This document shows, piece after piece, positions 30,262-41,798 of a stretch of DNA of 43,685 bases. The notes below the pieces were generated by a model. That model saw only the letters and a program-made list of their open reading frames with translations, ran no database searches and was not told the origin of the DNA. The position numbers and the translations under genes are program-made. Each line of letters starts with the position of its first letter. The stretch's first letter is position 1. This stretch comes from Fragilaria crotonensis (Eukaryota > Bacillariophyta > Fragilariophyceae > Fragilariales > Fragilariaceae): NCBI GenBank assembly GCA_022925895.1, contig JAKSYS010000529.1:1-43685 (forward strand), written 5' to 3'.

Positions 30262-33200
30262 TGACAGAGTAGACAGTATTGATGGTGGGAGAGAAGAGGT
30301 CGGGTTAGAGAAGGAACGAAACGATAGGTTGGATCTGTTTCAACTCCTCTTCAACAAGTGCTCAACGGATTTGTGAGAGAGTTTTGTGTGTTCCCAATGC
30401 GCACAGATGATAGGAGTTACGAGTCATAAATATTGGAATGTGCGGATTGGTCATCCGATATACCAGATCTATTCGTGGTTGTTTTGTGTTCGACTTCTCT
30501 CCTGTCCCGTGAACGGCAGAATCAACGATGAGCAAGTTCTATGACTTTTTTCCCGCGAGCTAACTTCCTTACACGTCAATTGAACAAAAAAGTTCACCCT
30601 TTAATTAAATTGATATAAACAGACAATTCATGATTAGTGGTGCGGATGAAAGTCCTCGACATGTCTAAGGGACAATCTTCATGTGGAACGAAAGTGCCGA
30701 AGACTTTTTTGGTGGTGCGAATGAAAATCCTCGAATCATCGGTGTACCTGCATTCATTCACGTAGGTTTCGCGTATGTCACACAGTCGTGACCCAATCCT
30801 CGGAGTGTGCACTATGATAATTTTGAGTTAACTTTTATGTAATGACCATTGTTTTTGATGGATTAAGTGTTTATTCTACTAACGCTACTTGAAGTCGATG
30901 CATCACCTTCGGTTGGAAAGAAAGTCACTCAACGCATAATTGCACCACTCGTCCAAACACATTCGAGAACGCGATATTCCAAATCGAGATATTTAGTCAG
31001 AGTCGGGCATTAAAGTATCCTCACCAGTTCACGCTACTTTACTAAAATGGTCTAATAGCGGGACCACCTAAAACCGGCAGGACCTTTTGGCATTTCGACT
31101 TTCGACAACGCTATTACCTACCTGGTACTTGTACTTGACACTCTAAACATACTAATATCATTATATACGTTACGTCGTTTGATGAATTGATGGTCCGTGT
31201 TGATGACTATTTTCATCAGAAAAAGGATGCAGCTGGCAAGATAGGATTGCTTGTCACCACATCATTCTGTGCCACTCGATACCCCATCTGTTCCTACCCA
31301 TTTTGCCTGCCCTTTGGGGCCAGCCCCATGAAATGCACCGACCTATAAATAGATCTGTGATAAACATTGTAGAAGAGGTTAGTATGGATTTTCACCACAT
31401 CAAAAGGTTGCTTCAGCATTATGACTGCTCACTTCAGGCAGGTGTGTCGTCCACAGAACACGATGAAAAAGACAGGATGGGAGCATCTACGGATCTTGAA
31501 GCACAATGACGTGCTTCTGGGTTGCTGTGAATGAGGCGCGCAAAGCAGATTCACTCCAACACCCTATAAGTGACGGCATCAATCCTCTACTGATGGGACA
31601 GGAATCTGGATTCCCAGGATGCATTGGGAATAGAAAAGTTGCCCCTCTTCATAGAAGGGCATGTTCCAAGATACTAGTAAGTCTGGGCATCCAACTTTTG
31701 TACTGGTGGAGGCTGCTGTAGATCATTCCTGCCATTCCTGGCGCTTTAACTTTTTCCGCCCTGGATTGATGAACAATATTAATATCTTGGACCATTTGCC
31801 CCTTTTTACAACGGTGTAAAGGGAGAAGCCCCGCAAGAAGCGTACAAACTGCAGGGACAGAACTAGCATGCGTGATTTGCACACGGGAGTAGTAGTAGTA
31901 ATATGAGGCCATCCATGTCACAAGGGCGGTTCAAAAGACAAAACAGGTGAAACCATGATGGTGCAATCAGAAGGAAGTGCAATATGGTTGATGAGAAATT
32001 TCCTGTCTCTGCAGATCTTGCTATTTCAGTTTGTGCGGTTGTAATCTGTAAACTAGCCTGATGCCTTACAATTGATGTTGACCGGCAAGGTGCAAATGAG
32101 GCAATACAAGGCTATGTAAGAAGTTGTGCAGAGTATCTGGAGTACTCCGATTAGGCTAAAGTCAACTGCTGGCACTTGTAATACTGTGGTCGTAGCTTGT
32201 GCAACACAGCATAGTACTCTCAGACAGGGATTGGAAAAATAATACTGCAGGACTTGGATTTCAGTATCGAGAGCGTCTGGTAAATATTTGGTATACCCCG
32301 TTGTAAATTTGAACAAACGTATAGTTATTCAATAATATGAAGTGCCACTTATTTCAAGCTCGGCTCTCAGACATGTATTGTGGCATGAAATGCTGCAGTG
32401 ACACACTCCCCCATTGTATGCATCCACAAGGACAAGAACAGTGCATACACAGGAGTGCATTATCATGACAGAAGGGGGACGGTTTCAATCGTTGTTGTCA
32501 TGGGGAACCCATGAAAATTTGAAGATTTTGTGAGGGCATCTGCGGGATTGATGACGATACTGGGGATGTGGCAGAGGACATTTTCTCACCATTGACTTTC
32601 CATTGTTCTTGGATAGCAAAATGCTGAATGTTGATGTGGCATACGTAAGGCATCGGCCGGACGTCATCAGAATTGCTGCTTCAATGCACAGTTGGCCGGC
32701 CCAGGTTGCGAGTATTTGAAGGATAGAGCGAGGGGGTATTTTGCTATCTTCGCAGCATGGACGGCGGCAATGAACTACTAGGCTTTGATGGAACTTGTGG
32801 ATACGGTTCATTGGACCACCACAGAGGAGCATAAAAACTAAACCAGTGATGGATCGGCTGGTTGTTATGGCATGAGCAGTGCGGTGTGTAGTAGGCAAAT
32901 TTGGTTGAGGGAAACTGGGTACTAGAGTGGGATGAGATGCCAGAGCAGTGAACATCCCATTACGCAGAGAATCTAGAAGAGTCGGTTGCCAACATAGGTA
33001 TCTTGCAAGAAGGCTGCTGTGGAGGGAATCAAAATTGATCTTGTTGGGATCGTTTGAGAATTGCACAAGCAGTCAACGGGCAACTACATATATATGTAGA
33101 TGACGGCACCAACACGGACACTGGGACAATAATAGGCAAAACTGGCAGTGGTATTGAAATTTGCATTGCAGTAGTGTTGGCTCCGAAATCCGTAAGGAGC

Positions 33201-33361
33201 TGTTGGATTCTTGTTGATAGCACAAGTGGTTTAATGGGTTTTTCACCTGATTCATTTGCTGATGCAGATGACCATCCGTAGAGTCTTAGGAACAAATCCA
33301 TGTACAATAAGCAAGTGATTTGGAGGTAGTTCCAGGTTTGTTTGACATCGACACCATAGAA
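30262..33361. other. 3.1-kb spacer of unit 1, decayed sequence
   Basis: This is the 5' flank of fusion copy 1 and probably includes its promoter. Two near-identical 22-bp direct repeats (TGGTGCG.ATGAAA.TCCTCGA) lie at 30638-30659 and 30713-30734. Further on are coding-like fragments (31303-31509, 31506-31721, 33054-33281) that are broken by stops and indels and that I cannot assign. It is repeated at 37051-40187 with scattered indels. It looks like a decayed gene or transposon, with no intact gene. Confidence 0.55.
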
Positions 33362-33926
33362 TGTTTCAAGGAGCAGATGGTTGCAGACCGCTTGCGAATT
33401 GAGTCCGCATTGACGCAGCGGCCGACAGCAAGATCGTCAACCTGCTGCCGAGAGGTGAACATCGTCTGGAGGAATCAGTATAAGGTCCCTCTATATATGC
33501 TTTGCTCGTGTGTCGTTGATACAGAACCATGGCCGGACAATACTTTATTCAGAAAGCGCTCCCAGCAAAGGGAGCCGGACTCATCGGGGCGGTGGCCTTG
33601 CAGTGCGTGTTGGACCGGGAGCACCTGGTCGCGCTATAAGGGTGTGCCGTGCGTGCTGGTTGCAGTACGCCAGACGGACGCACACACACAATTAATTTAT
33701 AATATAGTAGGATATGGAAGCTCGATTGGCTCGATGATGGGACAGTCATTATTGGAAGATCTCATGGTACAAGCATGAAATCCGCAATGATACCCCAATA
33801 AATGCTATCATATCCACGGCATCGGCGGTTCGTCCTTCCGATAATGATAGTCAGACTGCAACTATCCAACACTTTGTCGAGGCAATTTATGAATCTGGTC
33901 ATATACCCTGACAATTGAAACTTGGA
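33362..33926. repeat. Unit junction 1: divergent segment plus shared 244-bp segment
   Basis: 33362-33682 is related only loosely to the equivalent 40188-40426 (shared AGGTCC...TATATGCTTTG and a CA-rich end), whereas 33683-33926 is nearly identical to 40427-40672 and starts with the AT-rich motif also present at position 1 of the window. A short frame ending AIYESGHIP in this second part was not recognised. The junction replaces the 5' end of the reductase gene. Confidence 0.6.
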
Positions 33927-34785
33927 ATCCTGTACCAACCAATCCACAGACCTGCGGTGACACGGATCGGACTGTGGCCGAGTTCCTCAAAACACGAAAT
34001 CGCGACAGTGTCATGTGTGGCCGTTCCGATCGCATGACGTGGATGCCACGCGCCGAACCGGGGACGCCTGCGGAATTGAATCGAGACCAAGTTTTGTTCA
34101 GTGTCGATTCGTCACTCAAACGTTTCGGCGTCGACTACATTGACTTGCTGCAATTGCATTGGCCCGATCGGTATACGGGTGGACTCTTTGGGCAACCAGA
34201 CTTCTCACCGCTGCAGCTTAAGGAGGGATACAATGACTTTGAAGAGCAAGGTTCGCTACGTTGGTGTCAGCAATGAAACACCATATGGAGTATGCTCCAT
34301 GGTTGAGCTCGCAAAACATTCTCCAGCTCTCTATTCAAAGGTTGTTTCTATTCAGAACTCTTATTCTTTGGTGGTTCGCAAGGACTTTGATTCTGGCTTG
34401 GCAGAACCATGTTACCATCACAAGGTAGGCTTGCTACCGTACAGTACTCTTGCGGGAGGCAGCTTGAGCGGCAAGTAACGGAATCCAGACAAACTCCCAA
34501 AGAAGGCACGTCTCAAGCTATTTCCAGGTTTCATGGATCGCTACCTTGGTTGCGCCGCCGTCAACGCATATGCTGCCCTCGCCGAAGACACAGGATTGAC
34601 TCCAACGCAATTGGCAACTATCGTGGTGCTACCATCGCGAACACGTGGCTTCTACAATTATTGGTGGAACAACCATGACCCAACTGCACGAAGATATTCA
34701 GGCCTATGGTATTCGTCTGGACGACGACACTCTGTTCAAGATTAATGCCATCTACAAGCAATACACGGATCCAACAGAAAGCTAA
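33927..34785 (+). pseudogene. 5'-truncated aldo/keto reductase pseudogene, copy 2
   Basis: Homology to the gene at 26578-27921 begins abruptly at the codon after AEMY, so the start, cofactor-site entry and catalytic Asp and Tyr are missing. Two internal deletions follow: 15 bp around 34014 that removes ILATK, including the catalytic Lys, and about 35 bp around 34248 that shifts the frame before RYVGVSNET. A stop also interrupts at SGK (34478). The 3' end is otherwise well preserved. These losses are shared with copy 3, so they arose before the last duplication and are not sequencing noise. Confidence 0.9.
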
Positions 34786-35089
34786 CCAATAGGTCCACCC
34801 TGTGTCGTACGTCATCCAATGCCGCCGTGGACTCGAGACATTGCGGACAACCATGAGTTCTACTACGACAAGAGTACAATGCATACAACGACATGCGCTT
34901 CCAGCATGATTGCCGCAAGCTCGTCACCTCTTTCACAGTGCACCATCACACAAAAATTTGATTAGTTTATGTATTACAAACACATCCTGGAGTAAAGTTG
35001 ATACATTCTGCTCCACACCTTGTGCCGTGGGCAACGCCTTCATCACTCATCACCAGTTCCCAGAAAACCGATCTCGCGGGCTGTTCGAC
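34786..35089. other. Convergent spacer of unit 2 with coding-like fragment
   Basis: This spacer is shared with unit 3 (41495-41798) but not with unit 1. Around 34830-34935 one frame reads DIADNHEFYYDK and another NDMRFQHDCRKLVTSF, which look coding-like but are joined only through a frame change. The source gene was not recognised. Confidence 0.4.
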
Positions 35090-37050
35090 TTAAAGTTTCT
35101 TGTTCTTTTTGGTCGACTTAGTGGGCGCTCTGGTTGGCTTTCTCGTCGGCCTGTTTGCGGGCTTTGTGGTGGGCTTTCTTGTCGGCTTTTTGGTGGGCTT
35201 TCTCGTCGGCTTTCTGGTCGGCTTGTAATTGGCGGCTTTAAGTGCGCGTCCGAGGTATCGTTTCTGACTGACACCGCCCATCTTTTCGATCAAGAGATCA
35301 AGACAACCGTAGAACTTTCCGGGAGTGTGGATCATCATCGGGGAGGCCTTCGTCACACTGTGGATCAAAATGTTTTCGCTGTCTTCGAAAAAGACACAAC
35401 CGGCCTCTAACCCTTGGGCCATTCGGCAACTCCAAACAATTCGTTCTCGTAGTCGAGAACCAGTGCTTCAGGATCATGGTAAAGAAGTCCCGACAGAACA
35501 GCCTGGTCATCTTCAGTCTCGCCGATGTCTACACGATCCAGGAGATGGAGAATGTTCCTTGCTGAACCGGCGAAGACGCCAGCATTCAAGTACGCACTTG
35601 CCTGGTATTCTCCCGTCCGATGATACGAGAGATCCGACATGAAGGTTTTCCATGCGTTGATACGGAAGCCATCCTCGTACTGGCATGTGTCCTTTCCAGA
35701 GGTGCAGGCTCGCTCCTTTCGTTCGCCTGTGATCGGATCGAAGTAGTCGAGTGGACCAGCTTGGCTCATGGCCGAAACACAGCACTGAGGTTCAGCTGAC
35801 ATTACCACAGCATCAGGTCGGTTAATCGTCATTCTCTGATAGGACGAGATGAAATGGGAAACGATGCTGGCTGCTGACTCTCTGTCAGGGACATTCAGCA
35901 GGACGTCTCTTGCATCCGAGACAACAACGAGGGTGTCGTCGCTCATTTCCTTCAGAATGTCACGGATGTGCAGATACTTGTCACCCCATCCCTTGAAGCT
36001 CGTACCTGCTCCGAATGTTGCTGTCTCGATTCCAACCCGTTCGCTCGTCTGGAGGAAAAACCCAAGCGAGGAATTCTCTTCGTACTGTTCGGTGCTCGAC
36101 GTCTCAAACATGATGATATGAACCTTATTGAAGGTTTGCTCGTTCGAAAACATCTTTTTGGATTGAAGCGAACCGGACATCTCAACAGGGAAGGGAATCT
36201 TTTTAAGTGGCAAGCCGAACTCGCGGATGCTGTAGTCTTCTTCGTAGAACAATTCCAAAGTCGACTCAATGCGAGGAGTCATCAGCTTCGAAAGGAGATC
36301 CCAGGACCCAGAAAACTCGCTGGAGGTGGCGTCAGTGAGCTTATCTTTTGCTGCGAAGATGGCCTCATTGCCATGCTCACCCCAACCAGATGATCCGAAC
36401 GCCTCCCACGCTCCGATCCTTTCGAGCAAAGATCTTGCGTCGGCTTCGGCGGTCTCGAGGTGACCGACAAAGTTGAGCGTGGGGACAAACTTTCTGTCGA
36501 TCCAGGTGCTCATTGGAATCCAGTGCTTGTCATCACAGGTCTGAATAAGTGATACAAAGTCAGACATGGTCTGGTACTTGTGGAGACAGTTTTGGTCTTG
36601 AGGACAACATGCTTGCTTGATTGAGGCATCGCCGCTCATGACTTTGTCGAGGAAGGTGGACAGAAAGCGATCCTTTGGGTCACGAACGAAGGTGGCTCTG
36701 GTGTACTCGGGAGAATTCATCATCGCCGCGGCCTGCTCGGGGGGAAAATCCGAGAGCCGGACAAGTCCTTCAAAAGAATCATCGTCGATTGACTTCCAGT
36801 TCTCCAATCCCATCATACGTCGAAGCAGCATCAACCAGAGGGTGTCAGCGACCTTTGGAACTGGAAAAAAGATGAGCTTGTTGCTCTCAATAACGATTGG
36901 GGAAGAGTCGATCATATTCATGAACATATGATCATCTTGTTCAACAGGAATGTAGGACGATGCTCCGTTCGAGGTCACATTCCAAAATGGAATGGCGCAG
37001 CATACAAGGAGTGCAAAGGCAGCTGCGGCCGGTTTCAGACTTGCAATCAT
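35090..37050 (-). CDS. Sulfotransferase / PLOD-type glycosyltransferase fusion, copy 2 (best preserved)
   Basis: The frame runs unbroken for 547 residues from the ATG at 37050, then loses one T in the TT run at 35414-35415 (TTT in copy 1) and resumes to the stop at 35090; corrected length is about 653. Residues 7-25 are a signal anchor, as in type II Golgi enzymes. Residues 56-290 form a sulfotransferase domain: FFPVPKVADT matches the 5'-phosphosulfate loop of PAPS-dependent carbohydrate sulfotransferases and FVRDPKDRFLSTF the 3'-phosphate loop. Residues 308-600 resemble the glycosyltransferase domain of procollagen lysyl hydroxylase/galactosyltransferases: VVVSDARDVLL (DxxD metal site), YLNAGVFAG and TEDDQAVLSGLL. 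The PTRK tail follows. The predicted role is transfer of a sugar, and sulfation of that or a nearby sugar, on secreted glycoproteins. The fused order is unusual and I know of no characterised example. Confidence 0.88.
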
Positions 37051-40000
37051 TGGCAGAGTAGACAGTATTGATGGTGGGCGAGGAGAGGTCGGGTTAGAGA
37101 AGGAACAGAACGATAGGTTGGATCTGTTTCAACTCCTCTTCAACAAGTGCTCAACGGATTTGTGAGAGAGTTTTGTGTGTTCCCAATGCGCACAGATGAT
37201 AATGGGAGTTAGGAGTCATAAATATTGGAATGTGCGGATGGGTCATCCGATATAGCAGATCTATTCGTGGCTGTTTTGTGTTCGACTTCTCTCATGTCCC
37301 GTGAACGGCAGAATCAACGATGAAGGCCTATGACTTTTTTCCCGCGAGCTAACTTCCTTACACGTTAATTGAACAAAAAAGTTCACCCTTTAATTAAATT
37401 GTTATAAACAGACAATTCATGATTAGTGGTGCGGATGAAAGTCCTCGACATGTCTAAGGACAATCTTCATGTGGAACGAAAGTGCCGAAGACTTTTGGTG
37501 GTGCGAATGAAAATCCTCGAATCATCGGTGTACCTGCATTCATTCACGTAGGTTTCGCGTATGTCACACAGTCGTGACCCAATCCTCGGAGTGTGCACTA
37601 TGATAATTTTGAGTTAACTTTTATGTAATGACCATTGTTTTTGATGGATTAAGTGTTTATTCTACTAACGCTACTTGAAGTCGATGCATCACCTTCGGTT
37701 GGAAAGAAAGTCACCAACGCATAATTGCACCACTCGTCCAAACACATTCGAGAACGCGATATTCCAAATCGAGATATTTAGTCAGAGTCGGGCATTAAAG
37801 TATCCTCACCAGTTCACGCTACTTTACTAAAATGGTCTAATAGCGGGACCACCTAAAAACCGGCAGGACCTTTTGGCATTTCGACTTTCGACAACGCTAT
37901 TACCTACCTGGTACTTGTACTTGACACTCTAAACATACTAATATCATTATATACGTTACGTCGTTTGATGAATTGATGGTCCGTGTTGATGACTATTTTC
38001 ATCAGAAAAAGGATGCAGCTGGCAAGATAGGATTGCTTGTCACCACATCATTCTGTGCCACTCGATACACCATCTGTTCCTACCCATTTTGCCTGCCCTT
38101 TGGGGCCAGCCCCATGAAATGCACTGACCTATAAATAGATCTGTGATAAACATTGTAGAAGAGGTTAGTATCGATTTTCACCACATCAAAAGGTTGCTTC
38201 AGCATTATGACTGCTCACTTCAGGCAGGTGTGTCGTCCACAGAACACGATGAAAAAGACAGGATGGGAGCATCTACGGATGTTGAAGCAAAATGATGTGC
38301 TTCTGGGTCGCTGTGAATGAGGCGTGCAAAGCAGATTCACTCCAACACCCTACAAGTGACGGCATCAATCCTCTACTGATGGGACTGGAATCTGGATTCC
38401 CAGGATGCATTGGGAATAGAAAAGTTGCCCCTCTTCATAGAAGGGCATGTTCCAAGATACTAGTAAGTCTGGGCATCCAACTTTGTACTGGTGGAGGCTG
38501 CTGTAGATCATTCCTGCCATTCCTGGCGCTTTAACTTTTTCCGCCCTGGATTGATGAACAATATTAATATCTTGGACCATTTGCCCCTTTTACAACGGTG
38601 TAAAGGGAGAAGCCCGCAAGAAGCGCACAAACTGCAGGGACAGAACTAGCATGTGTGATTGCACACGGGAGTAGTAGTAGTAGTAATATGAGGCCATCCA
38701 TGTCACAAGGGCGGTTCAAAAGACAAAACAGGTGAAACCATGATGGTGCAATCAGAAGGAGGTGCAATCAGAAGGAAGTGCAGTATGGTTGATGAGAAAT
38801 TTCCTGTCTCTGCAGATCTTGCTATTTCAGTTTGTGCGGTTGTAATCTGTAAACTAGCCTGATGCCTTACAATTGATGTTGACCGGCAAGGTGCAAATGA
38901 GGCAATACAAGGCTATGTTAGAAGTTGTGCAGAGTATCTGGAGTACTCCGATTAGGCTAAAGTCAACTGCTGGCACTTGTAATACTGTGGTCGTAGCTTG
39001 TGCAACTGACATAGTACTCTCAGACAGGGATTGGAAAAATAATACTGCAGGACTTGGATTTCAGTATCGAGAGCGTCTGGTAAATATTTGGTATACCCCG
39101 TTGTAAATTTGAACAAACGTATAGTTATTCAATAATATGAAGTGCCACTTATTTCAAGCTCGGCTCTCAGACATGTATTGTGGCATGAAATGCTGCAGTG
39201 ACACACTCCCCATTGTATGCATCCACAAGGACAAGAACAGTGCATACACAGGAGTGCATTATCATGACAGAAGGGGACGGTTTCAATCATTGTCATGGGA
39301 ACCCATAAAATTTGAAAGATTTTGTGAGGGCATCTGCGGGATTGATGATACTGGGGATGTGGCAGAGGACATTTTCTCACCATTGACTTTCCATTGTTCT
39401 TGGATAGCAAAATGCTGAATGTTGATGTGGCATACGTAAGGCATCGGCCGGACGTCATCAGAATTGCTGCTTCATTACACAGTTGGCCGGCCCAGGTTGC
39501 GAGTATTTGAAGGATAGAGCGAGGGGGGGGGGGGGGGTATTATGCTATCTTCGCAGCAGCATGGACGGCGGCAATGAACTAGGCTTTGATGGAACTTGTG
39601 GATACGGTTCATTGGACCTTCAATTTGTAGGCAATGGGACCACCACAGAGGAGCATAAAAACTAAACCAGTGATGGATCGGCTGGTTGTTATGGCATGAG
39701 CAGTGTGGTGCTGTGTACTAGTAGGCAATTTTGGTTGAGGGAAACTGGGTACTAGAGTGGGATGAGATGCCAGAGCAGTGAACGTCCCATTAGGCATAGA
39801 ATCTAGAAGAGTCGGTTGCCAACATAGGTATCTTGCAAGAAGGCTGTGAAGGGAATCAAAATTGATCTTGTTGGGATCGTTTGAGGATTGCACAAGCAGT
39901 CAACGGGCAACTACATATATGTAGATGATGGCACCAACACGAACACCGGGACAGTAGTAGGCAAAACCGGCAGTGGTATTGATATTTGCATTGCAGTAGT

Positions 40001-40187
40001 GTTGGCTCCAAAATCCGTAAGGAGCTGTTGGATTGTTGATAGCACAAGTGGTTTAATGGGTTTTTCACCTGATTCATTTGCTGATGCTGATGACCATCCG
40101 TAGAGTCTTATAGGGAACAAATCCATGTACAATTAGCAAGTGATTTGGAGGTAGTTCCAGGTTTGTTTGACATCGACACCATAGAAT
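37051..40187. other. 3.1-kb spacer of unit 2, decayed sequence
   Basis: It is the counterpart of 30262-33361. The promoter-proximal 22-bp direct repeats recur at 37427-37448 and 37499-37520. Coding-like fragments here are somewhat longer than in unit 1 (38873-39106 and 39137-39418) but remain unassignable and interrupted. A run of 15 G at 39523-39537 replaces a run of 5 in unit 1. Confidence 0.55.
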
Positions 40188-40672
40188 TGCAGTTCATTTA
40201 TCGCACGTTCAGTAACATTTGTGAAGCAACCTGTGCTTCTAGCAGATTCAATAACTGCTCATCAGTAACTTTGAATCGAACAGTATAGGTCCTACAGTAT
40301 ATGCTTTGACTCTGTCGTTCAACATGAATTTTAATGATTTGTACCAGAGAGCCTGAAGTACATGTAATCCACACGTGCGTGTACAAGCAGTCGCTATAGT
40401 GGTCGCCTCCGTTGCAGACGCAGACACACACACACAATTAATTTATAATATAGTAGGATATGGAAGCTCGATTGGCTCCATGATGGTGGGACAGTCATTA
40501 TTGGAAGATCTCATGTACAAGCATGAAATCGTAATGATACCCCAATAAATGCTATCATATCCACGGCATGGCGGTTCGTCCTTCCGATAATGATAGTCAG
40601 ACTGCAACTATCCAACACTTTGTCGAGGCAATTTATGAATCTGGTCATATACCCTGACAATTGAAACTTGGA
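40188..40672. repeat. Unit junction 2
   Basis: The first half (40188-40426) differs strongly from junction 1, while 40427-40672 is nearly identical to 33683-33926. It begins with a CA repeat and the AT-rich motif seen at the window start. Confidence 0.6.
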
Positions 40673-41494
40673 ATCCTGTACCAACCAAACACCTGCGGTG
40701 ACACGGATCGGACTGTGGCCGAGTTCCTCAAAACACGAAATCGCGACAGTGTCATGTGTGGCAGTTCCGATCATGACGTGGATGCCACGCGCCGAACCGG
40801 GGACGCCTGCGGAATTGAATCGAGACCAAGTTTTGTTCAGTGTCGATTCGTCACTCAAACGTTTCGGCGTCGACTACATTGACTTGCTGCAATTTGCATT
40901 GCCCGATCGGTATACGGGTGGACTCTTGGGCAACCAGACTTCTCACCGCTGCAGCTTAAGGAGGGATACAATGACTTTGAAGAGCAAGGTTCGCTACGTT
41001 GGTGTCAGCAATGAAACACCATATGGGTATGCTCCATGGTTGAGCTCGCAAAACATTCTCCAGCTCTCTATTCAAAGGTTGTTTCTATTCAGAACTCTTA
41101 TTCTTTGGTGGTTCGCAAGGACTTTGATTCTGGCTTGGCAGAACCATGTTACCATCACAAGGTAGGCTTGCTACCGTACAGTACTCTTGCCGGAAATCCA
41201 GACAAACTCCCAGAAGGCACGTCTCAAGCTATTTCCAGGTTTCATGGATCGCTACCTTGGTTGCGCCGCCGTCAACGCATATGCTGCCCTCGCCGAAGAC
41301 ACAGGATTGACTCCAACGCAATTGGCAACTATCGTGGTGCTACCATCGCGAACACGTGGCTTCTACAATTATTGGTGGAACAACCATGACCCAACTGCAC
41401 GAAGATATTCAGGCCTATGGTATTCGTCTGGACGACGACACTCTGTTCAAGATTAATGCCATCTACAAGCAATACGGATCCAACAGAAAGCTAA
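40673..41494 (+). pseudogene. 5'-truncated aldo/keto reductase pseudogene, copy 3
   Basis: It has the same truncation point and the same 15-bp and about 35-bp deletions as copy 2, so it derives from that pseudogene. It also carries extra small losses: a base change to GCAGTTCCGATC with lost codons near 40763, one-base changes at about 40893-40930, a missing G near 41026, and removal of the Gly-Gly-Ser-Leu-Ser-Gly-Lys region near 41190. It is not functional. Confidence 0.9.
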
Positions 41495-41798
41495 CCAATA
41501 GGTCCACCCTGTGTCGTACGTCATCCAATGCCGCCGTGGACTCGAGACATTGCGGACAACCATGAGTTCTACTACGACAAGAGTACAATGCATACAACGA
41601 CATGCGCTTCCAGCATGATTGCCGCAAGCTCGTCACCTCTTTCACAGTGCACCATCACACAAAAATTTGATTAGTTTATGTATTACAAACACATCCTGGA
41701 GTAAAGTTGATACATTCTGCTCCACACCTTGTGCCGTGGGCAACGCCTTCATCACTCATCACCAGTTCCCAGAAAACCGATCTCGCGGGCTGTTCGAC
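41495..41798. other. Convergent spacer of unit 3
   Basis: It is nearly identical to 34786-35089, including the coding-like fragment. Nothing further was recognised. Confidence 0.45.

Larger units (their letters stand above)
27005..33361. repeat. Segmental duplication, unit 1
   Basis: Sequence from inside the reductase gene (27005) through the sulfotransferase-glycosyltransferase gene and its upstream spacer to 33361 is repeated as unit 2 (33927-40187) and, as far as the window reaches, unit 3 (40673 onward). The gene order and orientation are the same in all units. The spacer between reductase and fusion gene (27922-28238) differs from that of units 2 and 3. Confidence 0.88.
33927..40187. 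repeat. Segmental duplication, unit 2
   Basis: It repeats unit 1 from the reductase fragment to the end of the spacer. It shares derived features with unit 3 (reductase truncation and deletions, different spacer, tail ending KSTKKNKKL) and is therefore closer to unit 3 than to unit 1. Period to unit 3 is about 6.7 kb. Confidence 0.88.

Noticed and set aside
38873-39418. Two adjacent frames in the unit 2 spacer as a real gene
   Set aside because: The equivalent region in unit 1 is broken by stops and indels and no domain is recognised, so I treat it as decayed sequence.
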